Below the pieces are notes generated by a model. That model saw only the letters and a list, made by a program, of their open reading frames with translations. It searched no databases and had not been told where the DNA came from. A DNA stretch of 12,209 bases from XYA12-FULL-58-9 sp001798605 (GTDB lineage Bacteria; Myxococcota; XYA12-FULL-58-9). Each line of letters begins with the position of its first letter. The first letter of the stretch is position 1. The stretch spans positions 1 through 12,209 of the forward strand of contig DAINMX010000208.1 in the NCBI GenBank assembly GCA_036736205.1, written 5' to 3'. Made by a program: the position numbers and the translations under genes. Of this stretch, positions 1 through 6,450 are shown piece after piece.

Positions 1-323
1 CTCGCTGGGATCTGTGGAGGGGGCTATGGGCAACCATGGTTCCTACTCCGACTACTAGAGGGGCAAGAAAACTGCCGTGGTTGCAGTGGTGACAGGAGAG
101 TAAGTGTGTGGGACGAGGCAGGCGTCAGCCGAAGCCAACGCCCGCCGCGTCACCTCTCCCAGTCTGATCCAATATTCTCAGACCAGACGCAGCTCGTGGT
201 GGGCCGGCTTGGGATTTCTAATTTTTGAAATGCTGGGACCATCCAAACCACACTCTATTGATTCGCCGATGATAGCGCGGCGGGCGGGTCGCGCCAAGGG
301 GAAAGTGCGTCGTACTGTCGTAC
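1..323. other. Region without a supported gene
   Basis: No open frame here looks like a real gene. The frame starting at base 2 is open from the window edge to a TAG at 56-58 and could be the last 18 codons of a gene entering from the left, ending in Tyr-Ser-Asp-Tyr, but this is too short to judge. The stretch also holds a G+C-rich hairpin (275-294) and an 8-bp tandem duplication GTCGTACT at 309-324, which abuts the stop codon of the MFS gene. I see nothing else in it. Confidence 0.5.
275..294 (-). terminator. Possible weak hairpin downstream of the MFS gene
   Basis: GCGCG (275-279) and CGCGC (290-294) form a 5-bp G+C-only stem with a 10-nt loop, about 30 nt past the MFS stop codon on the minus strand. 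No T-tract follows, so this is at best a weak or factor-assisted terminator. Chance occurrence is likely in sequence this rich in G+C. Confidence 0.2.
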
Positions 324-1469
324 TTACTCTGGAACGAATACTTTGATCCTTTGCGGTGTCAGGCGAACCCACAGGCTCACCCCCCAACCCAGAAGACCAA
401 CTGCGGCGGCAGCCGTATAGAGCCCCGAATAGCCCAGGGGGCCAATCAGGGCACCGGCCAACGCAAAGCTGCCGCCAACACCTATTCCATAGGCGGCCGC
501 CGCCAAGAGAGTCTGTCCCAAGGCCTTCTGCTCGGGCGGCATGATCTCATCGAGCAGTTGAATCGTTGAGAGATGCAGCAGTCCGTAAGAGGCGGCGTGC
601 AGAACTTGGGTGATGCCGATGATCGGTAACGAGTCTGTGGTCGCGAGCACCAACCACCGACAGACGGTGAGGATCAATGCCCAGCGCATGGCCGCCGCCA
701 GACCGAGCCGCGGCAACAACCGTGGGGAGATGGCCATGATCCCGATCTCCGCGATGACGCCGATCGTCCACAGACCGCCAATGATCCTGGGGTCGATGTT
801 TCGGCCGGCGAGTTGCAGGGTGAAAAAGACGTAATAGGGACCGTGGCTGGCCTGCCCGAGGGTGGTGGCCCCGAGTACGGGAAGGAGCAAGCGCCATGGG
901 AGATCGCGGATTCTTGCGCGGCTCTCTGTCCGCTCTGCCCGCGGTGGCGCGGGCAGATACCATGCAGCCACCGCCGTGAAGAGCAAGGGAATGCCAGCGG
1001 CATAGGGAACAATGTCGTACCCAGTGCGTCCGACGACCCAACCGAGGCCCAATGACGTGGCAATAAAACCCCAGGATCCCCACAACCGCACCGGCCCATA
1101 GTGAACTCGGTTCTGGCCGAGGCGCTGTAGCGTGATCGTCTCCAAGAGCGGCAACACGGGTACGAGGAAGAACCCATACACGGCCATCCGCGCGATGAGC
1201 GTCCAGGCTGGGCCATCAAAGGCCAGGCCCACTAACGCGAGGCCCGAAAGAGCGGAAGTGAGAGCGAGAATGCCGACAGATTTGCCGAGTCGGTCGGCTA
1301 ACATGCCCCAGACAGGTGGCAGCAACGCCCGCCAAACGGACACCACGGCAAGCGCGAGGCCGATCGCCTTGGGGGTGAGCCCACGGTACTCGAGAAACGG
1401 TGGCAGCCACGGCGCGTAGACACCGACGCTCGAGAGCATGAGGAAATAGACCAGGGAGTAGTGTCGCAC
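324..1469 (-). CDS. MFS transporter, HcaT / MFS_1_like type
   Basis: Predicted inner-membrane secondary transporter of the major facilitator superfamily; the substrate cannot be read from sequence. The 381 residues are a succession of hydrophobic segments consistent with about 12 membrane helices. The loop after helix 2 carries a motif-A-like stretch (GMLADRLGK, residues 55-63). Residues about 123-135 (HYGPVRLWGSWGF) match the Y-G-x-V/I-R-L-W-G-S signature of the 3-phenylpropionate transporter HcaT and related MFS_1_like proteins, a family that also includes sugar and nucleoside:H+ symporters. Length is normal and the frame is intact. The first codon used is GTG with a weak GGTAG-like element upstream; Met11 is an alternative. 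It lies 121 nt downstream of the RCC1 lipoprotein on the same strand. There is no linked catabolic gene, so a phenylpropionate role is not implied. Confidence 0.88.
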   Translation of the reverse strand: MRHYSLVYFLMLSSVGVYAPWLPPFLEYRGLTPKAIGLALAVVSVWRALLPPVWGMLADRLGKSVGILALTSALSGLALVGLAFDGPAWTLIARMAVYGFFLVPVLPLLETITLQRLGQNRVHYGPVRLWGSWGFIATSLGLGWVVGRTGYDIVPYAAGIPLLFTAVAAWYLPAPPRAERTESRARIRDLPWRLLLPVLGATTLGQASHGPYYVFFTLQLAGRNIDPRIIGGLWTIGVIAEIGIMAISPRLLPRLGLAAAMRWALILTVCRWLVLATTDSLPIIGITQVLHAASYGLLHLSTIQLLDEIMPPEQKALGQTLLAAAAYGIGVGGSFALAGALIGPLGYSGLYTAAAAVGLLGWGVSLWVRLTPQRIKVFVPE

Positions 1470-1550
1470 CGAGAACTACCGTGTTGATGTTCGACGGCCC
1501 CATAGCACCTTAGTTGGCCCGTGTCCTGCAAATTGGTCGATGCGAGGAAC

Positions 1551-1590
1551 GAGCTCCCCGACATTGATCCCTTGATCCCCCTTGATCCCC
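1551..1590 (-). repeat. G-rich tandem repeat with four G-runs after the RCC1 lipoprotein stop codon
   Basis: Read on the minus strand, the bases right after the TGA stop of the lipoprotein gene are three tandem copies of a 9-10 nt unit (G-run followed by ATCAA), then a fourth G-run. The runs are 4, 5, 3 and 4 G, separated by loops of 5, 5 and 9 nt. This fits a relaxed G-quadruplex pattern (G3+ with loops up to 9). It sits between two co-oriented genes, so a role in 3'-end formation or processing is conceivable but is inference. Confidence 0.55.
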
Positions 1591-3569
1591 TCAATTCATT
1601 CCGTATGCACCCCAACAGGCGGGGCCATCCGATTCGTGCATCGCGCAGGTGACGCCGAACGTTCCGGCCCCACCCTCGAGTAGGTGGAAGCCGGGACCCG
1701 GCGGATGGTCGGTGGAGCGAGCGTCCCCCCAGCACTCCAGAGTGGTGTCCGGCAGCACCGCACACGCGTGCTCCGCCCCCATCGCGATCTCGACGGCCGA
1801 TAGGCCGTCGATGGCGAGGATCGCCGCGCCCCAACAGACCACGTGACCGTCGAGCTCGATGGCGCAGCACGAGGTGCCGGAGCAATCGATGTCGCTCGCT
1901 TGCAGGCCTGCGGGCATCGGCGTCTCCCACTCAAACTCGCCAGCGCACTCGACTCCATTGTCTGTTCCGATGCCGCACACCTTGGACGAGAACCATTGTT
2001 TGATCACCGACACGGCGCGGAAACTGCCGGCCGGCGGCGTTGGTGCCCGCGTCCCAAAGCATTCGATGGCACCCGTCGCTTGGACCACCGCGCAACCGTA
2101 ATCTTCGTAGATGTCGAAGTCGGCGAGGACCGAATTCGGCGCCTCCATCACGAGCGGCGAATCGAGGCGCGTGGTCCAACACGCCAGCGTGTGCTCGGCG
2201 GTCAGCCCGCATCCCAGCTCGCTCGTCTGCACGACCTTGACCAATCCGGTGCGGCCCCTCGGCCCGTTAGCGAGACCAGGACAATGCCAGCGCCCCTGTT
2301 GGTCTTCGAAACAGATGTAGTGGGTATCCTCGAGGGGCTGGATCCGTTGGATGGTGGGGATCTGGTCGGGCAAGAGCGTCGGCTCGTAATAGTCGGTGTC
2401 TGTAGCGCAGCGGATCTTGCCGGGACCGCCCACGCCGCCTCCCACCGGCTGCACACCGCAGACCTCGAAGNNNNNNNNNNNNNNNNNNNNNNNNNNNNNN
2501 NNNNNNNNNNNNNNNNNNNNNNNNNNNNNNNNNNNNNNNNNNNNNNNNNNNNNNNNNNNNNNNNNNNNNNGGCGACGGTGCTGTTCTCATCGTCCGAGTG
2601 CGGGGTGGCGGCGCATGGGTACGCCCCGTGCGCCAGTAGCTCTTCGAACGTGGCGTCGCCGAAGGTGGCCGGGGTCTCGTCCCAGGAATAGGGTTGAATC
2701 TCGCAGGCGACGTGGCCAGAGCCATCGAGGACACAGAACTGGCCGGACGCCACCACGAAATCCTCGGGGACATGCTCGAGAGCGTAGACATACTCGTTGT
2801 CATCCCCAGACATCGGCACCGCGCGACACACCATCGCGCTGCCATCGGTGCGGAGACCGCAGACCGAATAGGGGCCGACGCGCAGCGCCGAAAATGTCGG
2901 CACGGGCGATAGGGTGGCACCGAGCGTGAACCGGGTGTCCCAGCCGTCCTGGCACTGGCCGCTGCCGTCCGCCAACAACGCGCAGGTCACGCCGTCCGCC
3001 GCCGCCACCGAGACCGCGTTCGTCCACCGCACGTCGGGCGCCTCGTACGTCTCCCAGCAGACCACGTCGCCGTCGGCTTGCAGTGCGCAGACTGTCGGCC
3101 AGTCGCACGCTACGTCGGTGAAAACCGTCCCCGCGAGCCCGCGCGGCTCGGCGGTGTCGCCGTAGCACGAGAGAGTGCCGGCGGGATCGATCGAGCAGAT
3201 CTCACCGTCTGCCGCTGCGACAACGGAGTAGAGCGCGTCGGGGTCGCACGCGTCTTTCTCGTCGTCGGGGCATGGATCGCACGGATCGCCCTGGCCGTCG
3301 CCGTCGCTGTCGACCTGGCTCGGATTGTCGATTTCGAGGCAGTTGTCCGGGCGGCAGAGTCCCTGTTCGGTGTGGCAGACGTCCGTGCCATCGCAGCCGG
3401 AGCCGCAGCTGACGACGCAGCCGGCTGGGTCCGGCCCGCACTCCCTGCCCAAGCAGGCGGGGACGCACGGTACCGCGCATTCATCGGACGCCTCGTCGCA
3501 CGGAAGGGAGCCCGCGTCGCAGCCACCCGCCGCGGCGAGACTGGAGAGGAGAAGAGATCTGAAGAGCAT
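1591..3569 (-). CDS. Cys-rich RCC1-like repeat lipoprotein (interrupted by assembly gap)
   Basis: Predicted exported lipoprotein of unknown function. The chosen ATG at 3569 has a good Shine-Dalgarno (AAAGGAA, 3577-3583) and opens a classic signal peptide with lipobox Ala-Gly-Gly-Cys (Cys17). Residues 17-76 are Cys-rich. Residues about 86-99 (DSDGDGQGDPCDPC) resemble a calcium-binding thrombospondin type 3 repeat. The rest is a chain of degenerate RCC1-like units, each with a Cys pair spaced about 10 residues around an A/L-x-x-D-G core; several end in C-W-G. I count five complete units and one cut unit before the gap and seven after, enough for two propellers. The 333 codons before the gap and the part after it lie in different frames across the 100 N, so the true gap must be 2 modulo 3. 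Ligand or partner unknown. Confidence 0.8.
2471..2570. other. Assembly gap (100 N)
   Basis: A run of exactly 100 N, the usual placeholder for a gap of unknown size. It falls inside the RCC1-like lipoprotein gene, in the repeat region, which may explain why the assembly broke here. The flanking reading frames require a true gap length of 2 modulo 3, so 100 is not the real length. Confidence 0.97.
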
Positions 3570-3576
3570 CGGTCCG

Positions 3577-3583
3577 TTCCTTT
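3577..3583 (-). promoter_or_regulatory. Ribosome binding site fixing the RCC1 lipoprotein start
   Basis: AAAGGAA on the minus strand, 7 nt upstream of the ATG at 3569. It decides between this Met and an in-frame upstream start at 3611, which would place 14 non-hydrophobic residues before the signal peptide. The ATG at 3569 gives a normal lipoprotein N-terminus. Confidence 0.7.
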
Positions 3584-3662
3584 CGCTGTACCCGACCACG
3601 AGCACCGCCATCGTCGCCTACTCGCCCTCGTGGCACAGTCGAGCAGCGACCGCAAGGGACGG

Positions 3663-3680
3663 CGGTTCCCCCGGTTCCCC
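3663..3680. repeat. Two tandem copies of a 9-bp unit
   Basis: CGGTTCCCC occurs twice head to tail in the divergent intergenic region between the two lipoprotein genes. It could be replication slippage or a pair of binding sites; sequence alone does not decide. Confidence 0.5.
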
Positions 3681-3763
3681 CGAATCAGCGAAGAGGGCCA
3701 CTCAACGTCTCGAAACAGATCGCCCGGCCGCCTTGTTTGCTGTAGGTTCTGGCACGGTGCTGC

Positions 3764-3773
3764 GGGTTAACCC
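3764..3773. promoter_or_regulatory. Perfect 10-bp palindrome upstream of the small lipoprotein
   Basis: GGGTTAACCC is a perfect palindrome that ends 8 nt before the Shine-Dalgarno of the small lipoprotein gene (start 3794). Its position close to the likely transcription start would suit an operator. No second copy was noticed in the window and no cognate regulator is encoded nearby, so function is speculative. Confidence 0.3.
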
Positions 3774-3793
3774 CTGAAGCGAAAGGACGGCAA

Positions 3794-4114
3794 ATGACTG
3801 GCGAGATCCTCAAGCGCACTTTGCTTTGCGCCTGCTGTGTTTTGGTCATCATCGCTAACGGCTGTGGTGACGACGCTGGCGACGGTGAGGTGGTCACCTG
3901 CATGTGCGATTTGTACTACACAAACAGTGACGGCTCCATTTATCAGGGCACGAACAACGAGAGGGTTTGTGTGGGCGAGGATGATGATCCGATAACGTTG
4001 GCTGCTGATGAGTGCCAGCAGATCATCGTTCAGCACACCTGGTCAGTTGGTCCAGACCGCTGCAACTGCCGAAGTTGCGTTCACCTGACCGATAGCTGCT
4101 ACTTGGATGAGTAA
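3794..4114 (+). CDS. Small Cys-rich lipoprotein, function unknown
   Basis: Predicted secreted lipoprotein of 106 residues. The ATG at 3794 is preceded by AAAGGA at 3782-3787 with 6-nt spacing, a good start signal. Lys7-Arg8 is followed by a hydrophobic stretch and a relaxed lipobox Ala-Asn-Gly-Cys, with lipidation predicted at Cys24. Gly rather than Asp follows the Cys, so there is no inner-membrane retention signal by the E. coli rule. The mature part of about 83 residues is acidic at its start and contains eight further cysteines, including Cys-x-Cys pairs (T-C-M-C and R-C-N-C) and a nearby R-S-C, compatible with four disulfides. It is divergent from the RCC1 lipoprotein gene across 224 nt. 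I recognise no family. A periplasmic or surface location is inferred from the signal only. Confidence 0.75.
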   Translation: MTGEILKRTLLCACCVLVIIANGCGDDAGDGEVVTCMCDLYYTNSDGSIYQGTNNERVCVGEDDDPITLAADECQQIIVQHTWSVGPDRCNCRSCVHLTDSCYLDE

Positions 4115-4208
4115 GACGTATTCGTCCCGCGTTCAGAGGGTGGGGTGCCGGCCGTGAGAGGCGTTGCCGGTTCTCGCTCTGGGGTCCCGTCCAGGCATAG
4201 AGGCCATC

Positions 4209-4241
4209 ATGGCATCTACGGTCAATAAAAATAGCACATAG
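4209..4241 (+). other. Ten-codon ATG-to-TAG mini frame in phase with the A+T-rich ORF
   Basis: An ATG at 4209 opens ten codons (MASTVNKNST) that end at a TAG at 4239-4241. The same frame then stays open without interruption to 5270. The region marks the change from G+C-rich to more A+T-rich sequence. It may be the true 5' end of the following gene cut by a nonsense mutation or sequencing error, or mere coincidence. There is no clear Shine-Dalgarno before the ATG. Confidence 0.3.
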
Positions 4242-4286
4242 AAATTACTTGTTTCGCAAGAGGATTGCACCAATAGCCATGTTCTA

Positions 4287-5270
4287 TTGCTCGACAACAA
4301 CCTTGTGCCCTTTGCACGAGTTGAAATTGGAGATGGTGGCTTGCTTGATGAGACTCCTTCGGAAGACAAAGACATGGTTATTTGCGAACAAGATTCAGAA
4401 GGTTTTGATGTTTTGATTGAGACGCGAGAAGCAACAAAAACAACTATCAAGTATTGGCCTGATGACTCTCAAGCCATTGAAACGGTCCCACCTTTACAAC
4501 GAGAATTTTTGTTGAAGGTGCGCTCTGTGTTCTGGAAGAATTTGCAAACGTTGTGTAACAATACCGAGACCGCAGGTAGGGCCAGACCAGAAAAGATATC
4601 TTGGAGAAAGCTCCAGAAGGCCGCACAAAAAGAGCTACAGATGCAGTTGTTGCCAATAAAAAGCCCATGCCCACTTCAGACCAAAGGTCCCTCCGGTGTG
4701 ATCAATGCCAAACGATGCCGGACGATTCAGTCAAATCGACTTTCTATTGTTGTCAAAAATGATTCAGTGGTTGGATCGGATTTGGAAGCAGGTTCAATTC
4801 CATTCGACTTTGGCTGCCAGACCAGCAATTGCCGAAGAATTCGACATGGCATTAAACAATGTTTTGACACACCAAATGGTTCTTGGGTGGCCTACTTTGA
4901 GACGGGTGAAGAAGGATGCGGTGTAGGGATAACAGTGAAACCTACTCTTGTAACGCAAAAATCCATTTTGTCTGCACGAGAGAATGTGCTGGGATTTCGT
5001 GCTTACAAGGATGAGGAATTTAAAACAGCCCGATCACATTTTGAAAACGCTATTACACTTTTCGACAACAACGATCAGGCTCGGTTTAATCTTATCTGCA
5101 CCCTGGCGCTCTTAGGCGAGCCATTGTCCAAAGCAAGCTCACACATCAGCATATTGCTACAACCCTCGAATTCTCAATTGAAAGAATATCTCGAAAAACT
5201 CAATACGGACAACGATCTCAAGGTTTGGCGAAATGACCCAGCATTTAAACAGCTGGTCAATAAAATTTGA
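4287..5270 (+). CDS. Orphan protein with TPR-like C-terminus, 5' end uncertain, A+T-richer than neighbours
   Basis: Function unknown. Codon choice and composition differ clearly from the flanking genes, suggesting horizontal acquisition. The frame is open from the codon after a TAG at 4239-4241. The first start-like codon is TTG 4287 without a Shine-Dalgarno; ATG 4374 (Met30) has GGAAG 8 nt upstream and may be the real start. In TTG-based numbering, residues about 30-215 hold scattered cysteines, including a cluster near 144-211, as in an extracytoplasmic disulfide domain, but no signal peptide is visible. Residues about 235-278 resemble a TPR unit (A-Y, then F-x-x-A, then F-x-x-A-I, then A-R-F-N). 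The end (W-R-N-D-P-A-F-K-Q-L, residues 314-323) looks like the closing motif of TPR arrays. It could be a 5'-truncated gene. Coding is likely; the start is not secure. Confidence 0.6.
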   Translation: MLDNNLVPFARVEIGDGGLLDETPSEDKDMVICEQDSEGFDVLIETREATKTTIKYWPDDSQAIETVPPLQREFLLKVRSVFWKNLQTLCNNTETAGRARPEKISWRKLQKAAQKELQMQLLPIKSPCPLQTKGPSGVINAKRCRTIQSNRLSIVVKNDSVVGSDLEAGSIPFDFGCQTSNCRRIRHGIKQCFDTPNGSWVAYFETGEEGCGVGITVKPTLVTQKSILSARENVLGFRAYKDEEFKTARSHFENAITLFDNNDQARFNLICTLALLGEPLSKASSHISILLQPSNSQLKEYLEKLNTDNDLKVWRNDPAFKQLVNKI

Positions 5271-5328
5271 ACGCCGCTGGAGCCAGGTGTGTTGTTTGCA
5301 AAATGTCCAAAGAGAAACTGGCCCCACC

Positions 5329-5836
5329 TCAGGCGGCGAGCGGGGTGACTTTGACGTCGTGCCTGAGGCCGGTCAGGCGCTTGAAGAGGCGCTTGGCTAG
5401 NNNNNNNNNNNNNNNNNNNNNNNNNNNNNNNNNNNNNNNNNNNNNNNNNNNNNNNNNNNNNNNNNNNNNNNNNNNNNNNNNNNNNNNNNNNNNNNNNNNN
5501 GTACTCGCCGAGGTTCCGCTTTTTCCGAAACTGGTCCAGCTTGGACACCATGGCCGCGTCTGCGCCAATGGTGAAGGCGAGGGATTGGATGGCGCGGTAG
5601 TGGTGCGCCTCTCGAGCAGCTCGATATCCGGCCGCGGCCAGGGCGGCAATCGCCACCTGGAGCGCGGCGTTGTAAGCGATGTTGAGCCGCCAGTCGGCGC
5701 TCACCTGGTGGACTTGGCAGTCAGCGATGTCGCGGGCGGCGACGTCGAAGAGGTCGGCGATCTCTTGGGCGCTGGTCTGATGGGGCTTCAGCCAGCCGTT
5801 CTTATCCCAGTCGGTCAAGCTCACGCTCGTCACCAA
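5329..5836 (-). CDS. HEPN-domain protein (putative toxin of an MNT-HEPN pair), interrupted by assembly gap
   Basis: Predicted cytoplasmic helical HEPN protein, the usual partner of a minimal nucleotidyltransferase. In such pairs the HEPN protein is typically a toxic RNase and the nucleotidyltransferase neutralises it. The visible N-terminal 112 residues contain a helix-rich A-Y-N-A-A-L-Q segment (residues 54-60), then A-A-A-G-Y-R (67-72), A-H-H (77-79) and an R-K-K-R-N block (104-108), a pattern I associate with SAV_6107-like HEPN domains. R72-x5-H78 could serve as the RX4-6H catalytic motif. Starts overlap the upstream gene: TTG 5836, GTG 5833 or GTG 5824; the last has GGTGA upstream and seems best. 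After the gap the frame ending at 5329 (LAKRLFKRL and on) gives a credible C-terminus. The two parts require a gap length divisible by 3. Confidence 0.75.
5401..5500. other. Assembly gap (100 N)
   Basis: A second run of exactly 100 N, inside the C-terminal half of the HEPN gene. The last codon before and the first codon after it are complete, so the true gap should be a multiple of 3. The 100 N are therefore a placeholder and the length of the HEPN protein is unknown. Confidence 0.97.
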
Positions 5837-6386
5837 TCACGAAGACCTTCTTGCCGCGCCACACCGTCGAGAGGAAGTGATGGCCGGCGTGGAGCTTCGT
5901 TCGTGCCTCCGCCTCTGGATATACACTGGCGTTTACATCACGACCAAGTTGTTTCTGGGCACCGTCAAGCGCGGACGTGACCTCGCCGAAGGTCAAGTCA
6001 CCGATGACCATCAGGTCGACGTCACTCTCGGCCGTTTCTTGTCCGGTGGCCACTGAGCCGTACACGAAGGCCACTCGGATCTTGTTGCCGAGAGCCGCCA
6101 GGGCGGCCCGCAATACGTCTGCGACCCCGCTCGTCTTGACGACTAGGCCCCGAAGCTCAGCAAAGATGGGGCAAGCGCGGTTCGCTTGGTAGTACCGCTG
6201 CCTGCCCTCCACCTGCCCAACAACAATCCCCAGACCGGCAAGGCTCACGAGCTCACGGCTGAGGTTCGTGCTGTCCTCGTGGATGATCTCGGCGAGCTGC
6301 CGAACGAAGAATCGCTGGTCTGGGTGGGTGAAGATCCATCCGAGTGCCCTGGCACGCAGCCGAGACCTGAAGAGTGCCTCCAGCAT
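5802..6386 (-). CDS. wHTH-nucleotidyltransferase protein (putative MNT antitoxin/regulator)
   Basis: Predicted cytoplasmic protein of 194 residues fusing a winged helix-turn-helix to a minimal nucleotidyltransferase. Residues about 1-70 look like an ArsR/MarR-like DNA-binding domain (S-T-N-L-S-R-E-L near 39-46, and a G-R-Q-R-Y-Y wing near 61-66). Residues 110-124 are the pol-beta-type signature G-S-V-A-T-G-x5-S-D-V-D-L with the two metal-binding aspartates D122 and D124. The usual third acidic position seems to be Asn152 (R-D-V-N-A-S-V-Y), so catalysis may be altered. In MNT-HEPN modules the enzyme AMPylates the HEPN toxin; the wHTH suggests that it also represses its own promoter. It starts at ATG 6386 and overlaps the HEPN gene by 23-35 nt, implying translational coupling. 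The last residues (E-L-D-R-L-G) are encoded within that overlap. Confidence 0.88.
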   Translation of the reverse strand: MLEALFRSRLRARALGWIFTHPDQRFFVRQLAEIIHEDSTNLSRELVSLAGLGIVVGQVEGRQRYYQANRACPIFAELRGLVVKTSGVADVLRAALAALGNKIRVAFVYGSVATGQETAESDVDLMVIGDLTFGEVTSALDGAQKQLGRDVNASVYPEAEARTKLHAGHHFLSTVWRGKKVFVIGDERELDRLG

Positions 6387-6389
6387 CTT

Positions 6390-6408
6390 TGCAGTAGTTT
6401 ACACTGCA
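6390..6408. promoter_or_regulatory. Operator candidate: 6-bp inverted repeat framing the -10 box
   Basis: TGCAGT (6390-6395) and ACTGCA (6403-6408) are perfect inverted half-sites separated by 7 nt. The predicted minus-strand -10 hexamer (6396-6401) fills this spacer. Binding of a dimeric wHTH protein here would block RNA polymerase, so this is the natural operator for autorepression by the gene that starts at 6386. The inverted repeat is seen directly; the identity of the binding protein is inferred. Confidence 0.6.
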
Positions 6409-6424
6409 TTTGAAGTAAATTCAA
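6396..6424 (-). promoter_or_regulatory. Sigma70-type promoter of the MNT-HEPN operon
   Basis: On the minus strand, TTGAAT (-35, 6419-6424) and TAAACT (-10, 6396-6401) each match 4 of 6 consensus bases and are separated by 17 nt. A start site about 7 nt past the -10 would lie only a few bases before the ATG at 6386, giving a nearly leaderless mRNA. This agrees with the absence of a Shine-Dalgarno before that ATG. Confidence 0.55.
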
Positions 6425-6432
6425 CTATCGCC

Positions 6433-6450
6433 CAGAACCTTCAGAACCTT
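6433..6450. repeat. Tandem 9-bp direct repeat upstream of the MNT-HEPN promoter
   Basis: CAGAACCTT is repeated twice without spacing, 8 bp upstream of the -35 box of the operon promoter. Two adjacent identical sites about one helical turn apart in this position would suit an activator or a second repressor contact, but slippage duplication is equally possible. Confidence 0.5.

Noticed and set aside
547..1219. Two long minus-strand frames (547-1083 and 674-1219) overlapping the MFS gene
   Set aside because: Arg/Pro/Ser/His-rich translations typical of G+C-rich shadow frames; the MFS frame gives a complete membrane protein with family signatures.
1843..2691. Long plus-strand frame across the first gap
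   Set aside because: Antisense to the RCC1 lipoprotein and kept open only because the N-run cannot hold a stop codon; no start signal or family features.
3750..3763. Sigma54-like -24/-12 promoter (TGGCACG followed by TGC)
   Set aside because: The GG-to-GC spacing is 9 rather than the required 10 nt, and no enhancer-binding regulator is nearby.
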